Shown here in pieces: positions 12,801 to 26,885 of a stretch of 64,000 nucleotides of DNA (its first letter is position 1; each line of letters starts with the position of its first letter). Source of the DNA: Sclerurus mexicanus (taxonomy: Eukaryota; Chordata; Aves; Passeriformes; Furnariidae); contig VWZF01007235.1 in assembly GCA_013396755.1 (NCBI GenBank), positions 1,001,760 to 1,065,759 of the forward strand, given 5' to 3'. The position numbers and the translations under genes were made by a program. Below the pieces are notes generated by a model, which was not told the DNA's origin, did no database searches, and saw nothing but the letters and a program-made list of their open reading frames with translations.

Positions 12801-15800
12801 CGTTGGGTGTTTGAGGCAGAAAACAACCCTTGGCGTGTTTGGGGTCTTAAGGGATCATTGGAACTTCTAGCAGAAAGATTTTCCTATTGATCCTCGTGGG
12901 TTTAAGAGGTAATTCCTTCAGTGTGGGATCCTTACAGGCTGGTGGCACCACGTCTGAGCTGAGTGGCTCTTTGGAGTTGTGTCGGGCATCTCGGGGCTTC
13001 CTTCTTACCTTGAGCTATAAAATCCCATTTTTGGGTCATTCAGTTTTGTCTCTGATGTTTATCCTTTGCCCAGAGGGTGTGGGAAGGAAGTGTTGGTACA
13101 AGTTCTAGGAAAAGCAATCCTTCATTTTTTTCTCAGAGAGTTTTCTGTGTCTCAACTGCTAAATGGAATTTGAAAATATGGTCAGAAAGATATTATTTTA
13201 TGGACTTTTAAAGAAAAAAAATCTATGTATTTCTCAATATATCTCTTGTCTGTACAAAAATTTGGAATTCTGGTAAAATGATTAGTTTGCTGTTCAGTGC
13301 TGTATAGGATTTTCACACCCCATCTCTGTCTCTCTTTCCATCCCATTGGAAAGGAAAAAAAAGGAACAAAGATTGTGAAAGCATCAGGATGAAGTTTAAA
13401 TAGTCTGTAGCAACTTTTTGGTCTTGTTAGAGAACAGAAAAGGTGCTTGAAACAGCGGAGGAAGCAAGAAAGAACATGGATTTAAGATGAGTAAAGATAA
13501 CACCAACTGCAGAGCTGTAAAATGCCAGTAAGACCTCGGACAAGTTGATCTGGCTGTTGATAGCAAGAGATGTCAAGAGATTTGACAAATGAAACATACA
13601 GAACATTAATTACTAATAATAACTTGTTGAGGAAAGAAGGTAAAGCAGATTGAGAGCGTAGGAATGCCTGTTATGTCTGGCTGGAGTTGTTTAGCTGCTG
13701 GAATAGATGTTGCTGTTACAAAGTCTCACATTTCGTATTCAAACCAAAATACAAACTATTATCTTGAAAGCAAATTTTTGGATGAATTCTAGGGTGAGCA
13801 ATAAATAAATAATTTATGGGCATAATCTAATAGGGAATTGAGGGGCATCAGTGGACAGCGACATAAAAGAAATATGTTGAAGCACTGAAACCTCTGACTA
13901 GCACAGAATGTGTATTTTCAACAAGAACTCAACGATGATATAACTGAATTATTGCATGGGAATTGGAAGTAATTAATTATGATGGGAAAAAGCACTGGTC
14001 GGGTAATATATTTTTGTGTTTTTCTATATGAATCATTACATAGAAATACAGTGGAAATAGTGGAGATAAAACAAGAGTGGAAATAAAAGCAAAATAGGTG
14101 ATTGCAGCTTGTCAGTGATTGCTCTGTTGTGATTTACTCCCATGGTTTATGTGTTCCTTCCAGGATGACCCTGGTTTAGCTGGGGTGATGTACTAAGCCC
14201 AGTTCCTGAAGCAGGATATTCCAAGCATAATATCTCTGTGTTTCTATTAGACAGTTTCAAACCCTCTCCTCGCTCTTTTTCCAGTGAGTCCATAACAAAA
14301 TCCAAGAGGAATCTGTAATCCAGACTCCCCTGAGGAATAATATTCCCTTTTGGACACATCATTAGGACGGAGTCAGAATGGAAACAGCAGATCTTAGTCC
14401 TCTCCCCCAGCTTGTGAGGCTGGGAGGAGAAAGAGTTTTTGAAACGTTCATATTTTGAAATTGGGACTTTAATTTATCCATTTCATTGCTTGAGGGAGGG
14501 TTGTTTCCTTCGGGCTATTTATTGGTCCTTGGTAATGCCTTAGGTGTGAATTCCCTTGGCAGCTGCCTTGAGAGAAGGTGTGAGGGGGATCCATAAGGTT
14601 CCCAGATTTTCCCCATCTATGTGCTAGGTCCTTTTTGTTTGGCTCCAGGGTTCCGAATCCTGCCTGCTGAATTGCTCCCAATCTGCTGTGCTGTCTGTGC
14701 TGTGCCCTGCATATGTTCCTGGGGGTGTGCAAGTGCCACTCACAAGGAACAAACCAGAGAACTGTGTTTCAACATCGTGGATGTAGAAATGTACCCAGGG
14801 AAGTGACGGTTGTACCCACAGGAATATTGGAAATCAAATCCCGTTTAGCGCCCGGTGGGAATCTGCTCCCAGTGGGAGACAGGGACATCCCACCAACAGG
14901 AACCCATGAGCTCCACAATCCGTCTCAGGGTCCTCATTCCTCATTCCTCCCGTGTCACTGTCAGTGATGCTCTGAAGAAATGCTTGTATGAAAGAGGGAG
15001 AACAGAGCTCTGTGGTGGTTGCGTTTTCACCACCTGATGCAAACGTTTAAGTTTGCTTTTTCATTTGGTTCAATCACAGAGCAAGTACCCGATAAGCCAA
15101 ATTTAGGGACACTCGTGTGGCCTTGAAGGAGGAGCTGTAATTCTTCTGCTCTGAGATCACACTCCTGCACTTTTCTGCGGGCACAACAGTAAAAAAAAAC
15201 AAGCCACACAAACATTTTTTTTCCTTGTCACTTCAGTGTCATTCAAGGTTTTATTTTTAGATGCTCCTTCAACCAGAAAGAGCCACACAGAGTTCCCTCA
15301 ATGGGAACTACATGGGTTTTTTTTTTCCAGAACAGGGAATATCTGTGTGTCTCCAACACACACAGTGTGTACCTTCCTCTGAGTGTGGGGACAGCATGAG
15401 AATCCCTTGGAATCTTCAGGTGTCCTGAAGAGTTCGAGTTCCCAGCAACTTCTAATGAAGCTGCACGTTCTCAGCGTATCCCAAAATTAGGACATACTCG
15501 TTTTTCTGCCTTGTGTGCTGTTTCAAATCCAGATGTCTGGTGCTCCTGACCCTGCTCTTGTGAGAACTTTTCTTAAGGTGCTTGACTCTGATTTGGAGGG
15601 AAGCCTTTGTCCCCTCGCAGAGCCTTAATGCAGCTTTGTGCGAGGAGAAGGTGGAAAGGCAGAGATGCTGTGTAAAATCTCAGCCTTTTCACATTTCCTT
15701 ATTTGCCAAAGCAGTTTTTCTCGGTGCTTTTTGCCTTTCCGCCCTCCCCCAGCGCCTCTCCCCTTCCCTACCATAGGTAACCACACATTTCGATGGAGGT

Positions 15801-18800
15801 TTAATCTCCTTCCTTCCTTCCTCTGCAAACCCACCTCCTCCCTTGCCCCAGGCTCTCTGTCAACTCAAAGGCATCGCAAATCAACCTGACAGTGGAGATC
15901 TCCCCTTGAGCAACAGCACTGGGAGTTTGCTCCTGCTGATCCTCAGATACAGGGGGTGGGGTGCATTTTCCACATAAAACCCAGTCCCAGGTAAATGGAA
16001 GTAAATTTCCATTCCCCATTCCCTTTGTTTCGAACTTCTGCTTTCAGCCTCGGGAGGGTGCCCGGGGTGGTTCGTGCAGCCAGGTTTGGAGAGCTCTCCT
16101 TGTGTTGCTGGATGCCTTTTTCTACTGCAGTGGAGCTGAGGAACTTGGGCTGCTTCAAATAGTTGAGCTGGACTGCCCAGATCAACCCCCCCTTGTGCTG
16201 ATGTGGAATCTGGGGGTGATTTCCCTTCAAGAGAGTGAAAAATAGAATAGGTTCAAGATGACAACCTAAGGAGCCACGTGGTGTTCTTTATGACTTCTTT
16301 CTCCGTGGTAGAAGTATGGAGAAGTCACACAAACCATCAAAACTCTCTGGTTCTGCTGGACCCAAATCAGCAACTGTGCTGAGCTGGGAGAAAAGGGTCC
16401 ATTCTTTGTTCAAGGAAACAGACCACATCTTCCTTAATTTTATATGTAGGATATTATTACTACTGCAAAGGGAAATATATATATGTTATATATGAAATAT
16501 AAAATCTACTACTACTATTTGCAAAGAAACCAGCCCTAGCTTTTGTGCTGCATTTTCAGGACCCTTTGAGGGTGCTGGGAGAAGGCAGCTCATGCATTCT
16601 CATGAGAACAGACCAGATACACCCTGAAAATGGGAGCATCAACTCGCTGCCCTTAAAGGCCTTGCTTTTATCTGTAAGCTGATGAGAATCTGTGCAGACA
16701 CATTTGCTAACTTAGCTGAAGTCAGGAAAAACCTCTTGTTTTGTATTTGAGAACACGTACGTGGTTTGGTTTTCAAAATATATCACCACCAGTGCATGGC
16801 CTCAGAAGGTGCTCCTGTCTGTATCTACAAAATAACTCCCCCAAAGCCTGAAAAGAGAGAGAAAGAAAGGAGAAGAGGCCACTCTTGATCAGCTTCTCAT
16901 CACCAACACTTCTGTGTGAGGCTTTGAACGTCAAGCAGCCTGACCGGACATTGCAAAATCTGCTGCTGATTCCGTGGGGTTTGGAGGCAGAGTTATTTCG
17001 AGTGCATAACCTCGCCGTGATTCGGGGAAGTGAAGCTGCACCTATTCTCTATTTTCAGCCAGAAGTTGAGCACTTACCATGTTTGATTTATTAGTTTTAT
17101 AAAATGCAAAGTCTTTAATGTTTAGTGCTTGGAGCACGTTGTAATTTTAGCTCCGTTATTATAGTTATTGACCAATGTATGAATTATCTTCAAAGGCTCT
17201 GAGTTCCTCTGAGCAAGCTTTCCCATTCCAGCTCCCAAGTCAAAGGAATCCAGGAAGGTCTGTTCTTTCAAAGAAAGAAGTGGCATAGGTCGAATGTGCC
17301 TGAAAGTTCTGGAAACACAATCAGCAAAAGCCCTGAAGAAAACACAGGGACTATTTGCTAGATCAGAAATGATGATCAGTACAACTCACAATAGGTCATT
17401 TTAATGTCTTAGAAATGAGTTATTAGTCTCAAAACCCTGGAATAGAAGGTGCTGTAAGAGGATCCACCATCCTCTTTGCTAAATTCATAGGACTGTGCAG
17501 GCTGAACTGGCATCATGTCCGAATTGGCAACACAGCAGAAGGACGTGCCCCTTGCCCCTCCTTGGCCTCTCCTCTAGCGCTCTTTGCCTTCGGGAGCTGT
17601 CACAAGGAAAACCATTCCCACCAGAATTACATGCATTTAAACTCATTTTTGGATATTGTCTGGGCACAGCCTCCTGTAGAAATGAGATGGCACAGAACTG
17701 ATTAAATAATGTTTATGCAAATACAAAAGTTGTCAGGGCGTTGTTTTCTTAGCCTTCAAGATCCAGCTTGTCAAAGGCTTTTGGCGAAGTGTCAGGTTTG
17801 TTGAGCTCAACCGAGCTAGTAGGAGCTTGATTTCGGGTGGGCAATTGCCAGAACCCTGCAGAAACTCTTCTCTGGTGCCTCTTCCCACCTCCGACCTCAG
17901 CGATCTGTGGGGCCCCCGGACTCCCCACCCTTGGATCTTACTGCTGGCTCTTCATTAGTGCTCTGCTGACTCCCTGACTCCCTCTTTTCACCTCCTCTTG
18001 TTCCTTCAAAGCCCCGTGTTGTCCCCACACAGTGTCTGTCACACGGTGACAGCTGCCCTGCTTTGCTTTGGCAGCACTTTGGTCCATCCAGCGCTCAGGT
18101 TTGGCTCTTAGAGGAATATTGGCGTTGTTGGAGCTGTGATATTAGGAAATTACTGACAGATGCTGGGAAGACAGATGTTTGCAACAGCCTTGGGATATAC
18201 AGATTCCTGCAGAGAGCACTTCAGAGGCTTTTAGATAAGCTGGGCGATAGGAGAAATAGTTTCCAAAGGTACTACAGTGAATTTCTAATCGGTTGAAAGC
18301 TGTAGGATCGAATGCTCGTAGAAATACTAATAAACCCCACCAGAACACCTCTCTGCAAGTACACTGCTTTTACCAGTCCGTCTTATTTTCCACGTGGTAC
18401 ATTCTAGACTCGTAGGCAGATGACTCCCAAGTTCACAAACAGCATGAAAAGCCATTGGTGTCATTAGTCATGGGAGGAAATATTTGCGTAACTGCTCAGA
18501 TTTGGGCATGTATTTGCCTGTGTTTTTATGATGCTTTGTCTGAATATTCTTTTAGACAACGGTCCATTTGTGCAAGTGCTGCAGGAGAGGAGAGGCGTTG
18601 TGACTCGTGGGTGCCATTGAAACTAATTCCAAGCTTTCATTTGAACAAATGTTTGCAAATTCTTCTCTGCAGTATTTACACAGTTCTGGCCTAAGCTCCA
18701 TTAGCTCAGCAGATTCATTTCTCTGCTCCAATACCCACCTGGCCAGCTGGAACCACGGAATATTTTCATGTGGCGTTTTCCAGGGAGACCCTGGGGAAAG

Positions 18801-19280
18801 TCAGTTCTTGGCTGATAAGAAATAGAGTGGAGAAGTGAGTGTCTCCTGGTGTTGTCTCTGATGAGCTACATCAGAGGGGGTGATTTCTCACGGTGCTTCC
18901 GCCGAGAGCACTTCAGCTCCCTTTTAAAATGCCACGTGAAGTTACAAAACTCCAGTCAACTTCCGTAGGTTTATATAGGTTTTATTTGATGTATAATCTG
19001 TTGCCGGCAGTGGAACAGACTTGGAGTGACATCAGCGTGATCAGATAGACATTGAAAATGTCAAAATGACAAATGTGGTTTTCCGTGCAACTTGGAGGTG
19101 CAAAAAGCAGCCAGTGCACGTGGGCAGGGCACGAGGGTGCACCCTCTGGAGCCATAAAGTGAATTAAATAGCAATGGGCTCTTCGTTCTGCTCAGTGTTT
19201 GTATGAGATGTAGATATTTCTGGGGCTACCTGATAAACACAAATAGGTGATCATCCACATAGCTGCTTTTTGCCATTTTA

Positions 19281-19304
19281 AAGCCATTTTAAAGTGGCTT
19301 TAGG
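19281..19304. repeat. small inverted repeat (hairpin)
   Basis: The arms TAAAGCCA and TGGCTTTA are exact reverse complements separated by eight bases. The site overlaps a 12-base direct repeat, GCCATTTTAAAG. It is probably simple local duplication, and it has no T-run that would suggest a terminator. Confidence 0.5.
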
Positions 19305-22300
19305 TGCTTGCCTGAGATAGTCACTCCCGAGGCAGAAGGGCCCAGGGCTGGAAGCTGAGCTTACCATGCTGGCACTGGCAGAAGTCCATTGTCTCCTGCA
19401 GTGCTGGTGTTGGGTTTGGTTTTGCCATGCTGAGGGTGAGATCGGAATAGATTCCTGATGCTGAAGTGATAACGGTAGGAAATGGAATCCGGATGTGCCG
19501 AGGTGCTGATGGATGGTCTCACCTGCAAATCTTCCAGCGTGTCCTCTGCTGAATCCCAAACACCCTCTGCACAAGTGGCTCTTCTGTGAGTCAATCTAGA
19601 ACTAGAGGGGTGGAATCGGTCTGTTCATTTTTTATATGTTTTTTACTGCTACCAGTAGTACTTCTCTGATGTCGGGAGACATTTATCACACAATTTTTCT
19701 ATGAAAAGAAAAACGTGTATTTCAGGTGAATATTTGAGCTAGCCTACAACTGGATAAACCAGAAAAGTGGAACATGGTTTGCCTTGCAATTACATTTGCT
19801 TTTTTCCCAAATAATTACACTTTTGGACAGTAGTGGAAACAGAAATAAACCCCAGAATGTGTCTCTTGTGTTATTTTGTCCAGTTTAAACATCCCAGCAG
19901 GAGTCAAACTTCAGAATTTAGCTGGGATAGTGCCGAATCTCGGCCCGCATTTGGATCTCCTGTCATCCCTTCCCACTAAAAGTCGGTTCAGATTTAAGCT
20001 TCCGGCTTTGGCCCTTCTCTGCCTTCTAAAAGCACCCTTTAATCTGCTGGAAACCACGAGCCCCTGGGTGCTTTTAATTAAGCGAAATGAAAGACCTTGA
20101 TTTCCATAAATAGCAGAGCTTCCAAGAACAGCACAGGGCTCCAGTGCCAGCCACCCACCCCGAGGAGCCTGGGGAGAAGCACATCCCATTCCTATCCCAT
20201 TCCTGGGGGTGGCCAACCGGGGCAGCTTGAACTTTATCCTTGGAGATGCTGCTGATAAGGAGAGCCCGGGACTCGGAGCGCTGTCAGCAGGATGAAGACC
20301 AGGGAGGATGGGAAGCGCTTTGATCTCCCCAAATTTGGGGACCTGAAAGCTTCCCCTGGCTCCCTTGGGCCAGGTCATGATTTTGAGTCGAGACAGACAC
20401 CTAGTGGCCACGGAGCTGGAATTTCCCCAAGCTTTGTTCCTTTTCCATTCCTATTTATTTATTTGTTTATTTAAAGCAAGATCTCAGCGCTGATTCTTAT
20501 CTCCCCGCTGCCTTTCCTTTGGTCCTGGATTTGCCTGGAGCTGTTCTTGAGCTCTGTCGTGGGAACACCACCCTGAAATTCAAGGATATTTTCATAGACT
20601 CCCTCCTGGAAGCTCGATACGTCTCAGCACTGCCACCGAAAGCCACTGGTGCAAACTAACAACTTTATCTGTGCTGAGGTTAAAAATCGCTTGAAATCTC
20701 CCCAAGAATTGTCCCTCTCACACCAGCAAAAGCCAAGGGGGGAAACTTCTTGTTCCCTTTGGTTGCATCTAATTGTTGTCCTACCCAGCACATCTGTCCC
20801 CAAAAATGGACACCGAGATTTCTCTGTTCTCCTAAGCGGATAGATACGATTTTCACACTGATTGCTCTAAGCTCTGAAGTCCCAGTGTGACGATGGCGTT
20901 TAATTTTGGCAACCAGCAGAGCATTCTTGGCTACTTCCAAGCTGCAAAGTGAAATTGGGCCATGTCTGCTACCTCGGACCCACCCTGAGCGTCCCTGGCA
21001 GAGCAGAGGACACGTTTGCTCTCGGATCCACAGTCCAGAATCCTTTGTTGCTGCTGCTGGAGGCAACAACTGAATTTGGCAAAGGGTGCCCCATCATCCC
21101 AATGCAGCAGCTCAAAATGCCAACCACTTTACCCCTAAAACTCACTGATTTGGAGGGAGTCACTGAGCTGGTCTCGAGGAAAGGGAGAAGAGGGTGTACT
21201 GAGCCCAACGATGTGAAACCAGGACTACAATTTAAACACTGTGGTGGCATCAAAATTCTAATATCAATATCAAACTGATTGGTAGGACAATTCCAGAACA
21301 TTTATTTTATTGCCAGTGGTTATTCCTTTGTGCATTTTTCTTCAGTGAATTGAATCACAACTAATTGCACAGTAATCAGCACAGGCCCCAAGTTCAGATA
21401 ATGTTGCTTTCCTAATACTTTGTAGAAATGCAGAATCCATTAACTATCTTCAAATGAGATTATTTTTTTTAATTAGTGGGATCTCAGCAAGCCATTACAG
21501 GCACCATTCATGCTGTCACACAGAACTTTCCTGTTTGCTTAACAGTGGAAAGGGAAAATGATTTCCCATCAATTCAAGTGCTGTTTGTTTTTAAACCCTG
21601 AAAACAAACAGAATTTTCTGGTAGGTGAGCAGGCCTGCCTTTGTTCAATTCATAATTTGCTTTCCTGTGTCTTCAGAAGGCAACGAGCTCCCTGCTGATA
21701 TCTATTGACTCATCTCAATGAGCCTTAAGTGCTGGGAACGTTTGTTATTGCAAATCTGCTTTGGCTTTCAACTTGTTGCCTTTGCCTAAAACCCAGAGTG
21801 GCACTTCTCAGCTGCATTAAAGTTGCTCCTGAAAAACACCCTCTTTCCATAACCGGTGATGCTCCTGAGCTTGATGATCCACATTAGCATTTCTCCCAGC
21901 TAACCCCAAATCGCAGGGCTCAGAGTGGCAGCCAGCAAAGGGATGTGAGCCCGTGCCCTTCTCATCACACTCCAGCCTCTGCATCCAATCTGTGCCACAC
22001 CAGCACCATGGGGAGAGATACTGGAATTCATCTCTATGGCAACTTCAAAGTGCTGCCAAGGTAGCCAAAAAAATAGGGAATGGGGCAGCTCCAGGCAGGA
22101 TGGAATCAAGTGGCTGAGGAATAAACAAAGTATTGTGCTGATGCGTTGTAGAAGAACGGATTTATGGGTTATGACATTCCTAAAATATCTTTATTTAATA
22201 ATGAAAACTTCATTATCCAGCCCTGTGCCAAAGTGTTGCCATGGGCCTGCTGCAACTCCCTGGAAAGATCCTTCATCTTGACAGAAGTTCTAAATTACAG

Positions 22301-25300
22301 CATTAGTGCTCTAACGGAGGGGAAGTTATGGCCTATTCTGCCTGTCCAGGGAAATGAGACACACATTACTGGGGAGCAGGTTATTGAAATCTAATCACTG
22401 AGAATATTAAAAACGAAGGAGCAAAAAATGTTTTTTCTTTCTGAGCACTGGGGATAAATTAAGTGATAAACCTTGAGTGTTTACCGGAGTTTTATTGTTT
22501 TATTAAAAAGTAATTCATCTTTATTACAGTTGAGGCGATTGTGTTTCACATCATTAAGGCAGCAACGCATGGAGACCCTAAAGCTAATTTTCAATGCAAC
22601 GATCAGAACACATTATGTTTTCCTTTTTATCGCAGGTGTTGCAACATCCTCTGTGCTTGCGCGTGCTGACCTCCAGAAGTGTTTGATCTGTGATGCTTCA
22701 GAGCCGGGGAGGTAAAACCTCACCGACTCATGGCCAGCTCTGTGTGTGCTCGCGCTCCTGGTTTGGTCTCCGTCCCGACAGCCAGGTAAGGAGGCTGCTC
22801 TTTGGATTAGAGCCGTAACCCCAGGCTTGGATGTGCGATCTCAGCTCTCCTCTGCAATCACTTGAAAACAGCGGCTGAGAAAAAAAATCCCACCTGTACC
22901 CACGAGCGATCCAGCAGCCACACACGTGCGGTGTCGCTGGCAAAGCCCGTTTATTCTTCAGTTCCTGTGGGTTTGTGGGAGTCCTGACACAGCCTGGATT
23001 TGCTTTGCATTTCGGGCTAAGGCAGAGCCAACCCCATCGGTTCCACCCAGGTCTCAAGCGAACATGTGCTGCTTTGCATGGAGCTGCAGGGAAGCTTTGC
23101 GAGACGTGTGTTTGTGGGTGTGGAACTGAACAAGCCTCTCCTGGCTCCCTGCAGCCGGGAGGGCATCACTTGGCCTCTGTAGCTCGTGGGCAGTCACGCT
23201 CACAAAGGTTGCTCCTCGTGGCAAAGCAGAAGTAATGTAATTGCAGAGCTGGCTGGAGACCTGTGAACTCTGATTTCAGCTTTTAAGTTCTTTGGCTGGG
23301 TTAGTGTCCCCATTCTAGTCTGTGTGCAGAGAGTATCGCAGCAAAGGTGTTCACTGGCAAAAGCCTTTGTTAAAAGGGCAAGCTTTAGGTGAACACCAGA
23401 AGACGTGTTTACGATTGTACATAATCCCACGAAGATCTCAGTAGAGTGAGTGTGGGTATGCATCACTGAGAAGGTGGTCTGGTGTAGCTCATCTGAGTGA
23501 AGGACAGAGCAGGAGCTGGACACGCTCAGGGCTGATTTCTCAGACTCCTTTTCAGCCCCAGACATGCACAGGCCCATGAAGAATTTTTGACAGCACTCGT
23601 TTCTGTGAAGAAGCTGTTCTGAGCTCTGCATTTCCTCACCCAGCAGACCCCACACCCCCCTCAGCCATGTCCTCTGGGACACATTTAAGGCTCTGGGCTC
23701 CCTCAGTTTGACTCTGTTGTTTCATGGCACAGCCGGGAGCAGGGAAAAGAGTAAATCCAGGGGCCCCAGCCATGGGAAGAGCAGAGCATTAGGTGAGGGC
23801 AGAGCACCCTCTCATGTGCGACACTGGAAGGGCAGTGCTGGCCCATGGGACGCACCTTGTGCCCCATCCCCTTCCCCTGCTCCCTGCCCTCAACCTGGAT
23901 CAAGGAAACACCTTCCATTTGGTCTGTCAAACCAGCCTGTGCCTCTCCTGTGGCTTTTATTAACGTGCTGTAAGTTCTGAGTGCTCTCGGAGCTCGTAAC
24001 TCCATCAGCTGGCTGGGTTCAGGGGGTTTTCTGCAAACATCCACATCTTTGGGACAAACCAGAAAGTGCTGCTCTGGTTCAGCAGGTCATGGAGCTGCAG
24101 CGTGGCACAACTGGGAGGGAAATGGCCGGGTATCCTCCGTGTCTGAAAGCACAGCAGACAAGAGTTTTCTTTGATGGATATGTTAATAAAAATAGTGGGT
24201 TTCTGTTGCACGTGTCGGAAGGGAGGAGAGATGCTGGCCTTAAGGAGTGATGCTTTAAAAGCAAACCCTTTGGCTCTAGGGCTTGTGCACACTCAGGTAA
24301 ACGAGCTTCAGCCAGTTCAGTTGAAACTATGCAGGTAAAACTACTTGTGTAAACGGCTGAAATTAATGTGATATAACTTAAATATATTAATAGAAACACT
24401 AGCACATTAAATAATATAATATATTAACCTTACACCTATACAGAGTGCTTCTTAATGCAAAATAAATACTTTTTAATCCACTTGGAGAATGTCCAGGCTG
24501 AGAAGTTAAGCTCTATTAAGCACAGCAGCAGGACTAAAGCAAATGCCCATATTGACCAAATCCCATTGACTTTCTTCACTTCTGCTAAAGTATTCCCATT
24601 TCTGACAACCCCATTTAGGAGTGAATTTGCACATCCAGCCCCTTCTGGCAGGGCCACAGCCACGTGTGCCCTAAGAACTGGTGCAGGATATCCTGTGGAT
24701 GCTACTGTGAGCGTGTGTTGTCTGAGATCACTCCTGAGGACAGGGATCTGCAGTTGTCTTCAAGAAATACAGTGGTAATACGGGATCAGCCCGAGAATTA
24801 TCTGCACTTTTTATTCAGACCTAGAGGAAGGAATTGCCAGGAATGCCTTGCTCAGGATTTTGAAAGAGATAACAGTACCAGTCCAGTAAAATCCAAATGC
24901 AGTAAAGAGAACAGACTGCTCCCAGGGTCTGCTTAATCAATGGGCTGTGAAGAGACTGAGGTGATAAACTGACTGTGCTCAGAGCTAATTTTATGCAATA
25001 TAATATGTTCATAGGATTAGTCTATTTAAAAATAATTTTAATCAAACTTTTTAAAATGCAAAGCCGTTCTGCACTACTCATTTTCAATATGTGCCCTAAA
25101 ACAGATGAGAAAGGCAGAAACAGATCCTTATTGTACATGTATAATTTAAACAATATCATCAACCAAGTATTGATTGCTGACTAATGTACTTATTAATTAA
25201 TAGATATCTTTGTGTTAAATACATTTTTCAGAGCTGTTCTGGGACCATTTAATAAGAAAAATGTGAGTTGTAGTACAGTACTTTGTCATTTAATGTATAA

Positions 25301-26748
25301 GTCATGTCAGAATGGAACGTAAAGCCACGCCTGGAGTAGCTGTTTGCTGGGATGAGCCACTCAATGGCTGTATCCCAAAAGGGGTGGTGCAGTGGTGGGA
25401 CTGTATTTCAGACATCAGCATCTGCTTATATATATATATAAAAAAGCCAGCTCTATTTTCTAAATTAGCCCAAGCAAAGCCTCCTGGGGAGGGGGCAGCT
25501 GTGAAAGGCCCTGCTTTGGGGGGGTTGTTAATGGAGCACCACCCTTGCCAACGCCACTTCCAAAGCAGTGCAAAGAGAGGGATGAGATGGAGCACCAGGG
25601 AGGGTGCAGAGGATGCAGCCACCAAAGGAGGGATCATCAGGAGCCCCTTGCTCTTGACCTGCAGCTTTTGTAAGCTCTGTGACAGCCTGTGAGCCTCCTC
25701 TCACCCTCTGTTCCCTCTCAGGCCACGTGCTCAGCCAGCTCTTACCCTTTTCTGTGTCTGCAGTCAGCCACTGCTTGCTTATTATGGTCTCCCTGCTTTT
25801 ATTTGCTCCTTAAAGGTGGGTTACAGCCCTTTGGCCGCCACCCAAATACCTTCAGTTCCTTTCTTGTGTCGATTATTTCCCCTCTTCTATTCTTCTGACT
25901 GAAGTTGTTCAAGCTCACTACTGATAGTTCCTGTCTCTGGCAGGGAGGCCACAGCAGCTGAGAGCCAAGCACCTGTCTGTTCACTGCTCCACATCCCATT
26001 CCCCAAACTGCCCAGCTTTCCATGGGAAGCAGCTTGCTGGAGATCATGGATGATAAGTTGCACATCTCACATGCGCGCTGGATCCAATTTTCTTTGCTCT
26101 TTCCACTCTCTTGTGTGCTGAGCACACTCTTTAACTGACTGTTTGATTGATGGATATTCAAAAAGCACCTTTATGAGCCCTATAAATAATCCCTTAAAGG
26201 TTTTTCTTTTCTTCTTCCCCCTCAAAGGTGCCACTTAATCAGTTCTCCAAGCAGTGGTCCTTGCCACACCTTTGAGCTGTATCTGCTGTGCTCTGAGCAC
26301 ACCTGGCACAGGTCTGTGGCTGCAGGGGCTCCTGGCATGTGGCACTTTGACATTTGGCAGGATGGGCATTGCTGGGCATTGATTTGTGTTTTGTTCCCCA
26401 AAGCCTCACTTGCCTTTCTTCACCGGTGATTATCGACATAAAATTTAGGTACTTTGTGTTGTGGGGGCTGGAGGGGGGTATAAAGACAACTTTCTGCCTC
26501 TGAAGCTTGTTAGAAGTGATAATTGAAATGAAAACTGAATTCAGGAACAGCAGGGAGGAGCCTGGTCAATAAGCCTTTGGTGTGTGCATCAAAACACACG
26601 GAGCCACTTCCAGCGTCCAGAGCCATCCTTGCCTCTGGATCCAAAGTAGTGCCACTTTTTGCTAAACCAGAAGTTTTCTGGTGTTGCAGCGAGTGATGCA
26701 TTGCCAGAGCCTCCCCCAAACCCAAGGACCGTGTGGGTTTTAAGCAGT

Positions 26749-26885
26749 AGAATCATGGAATCTTAGAATCTTAGAGTGGTTTAGGTTGGAAGGGACCTTA
26801 AAGCTCCTCTCATTCCACCCCCTGCCACAGGTAGGACTTTCCACTAGAGCAGGTTGGTCCAAGCCCCGTCCAACCTGGCTTTGGG
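26749..26885 (-). mobile_element. CR1 LINE 3' fragment
   Basis: The plus strand begins with tail units (GAATCATGGAATCTTAGAATC). It then reads GGTTGGAAGGGACCTTAAAG, CCCCCTGCCACAGG and a CCAAGCCCCGTCCAACCTGG block. This is the reverse complement of the avian CR1 3' region. The copy is truncated about 130 bp from its 3' end. The sequence beyond 26885 does not match what I know of the family. Confidence 0.9.

Larger units (their letters stand above)
10806..26748. other. long repeat-poor non-coding stretch
   Basis: No CR1 fragment, other transposon, RNA gene or recognisable coding exon was seen across about 16 kb. Simple features include AT dinucleotide patches near 16475-16500 and 25432-25445, a purine run near 16850-16878 and AT-rich blocks near 12640-12800 and 24350-24430. 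Open frames here are short and overlap on both strands. Confidence 0.45.

Noticed and set aside
18690..18730. ATTAGCTCAGCAG resembling a tRNA A-box
   Set aside because: No B-box at the expected distance and no acceptor-stem pairing.
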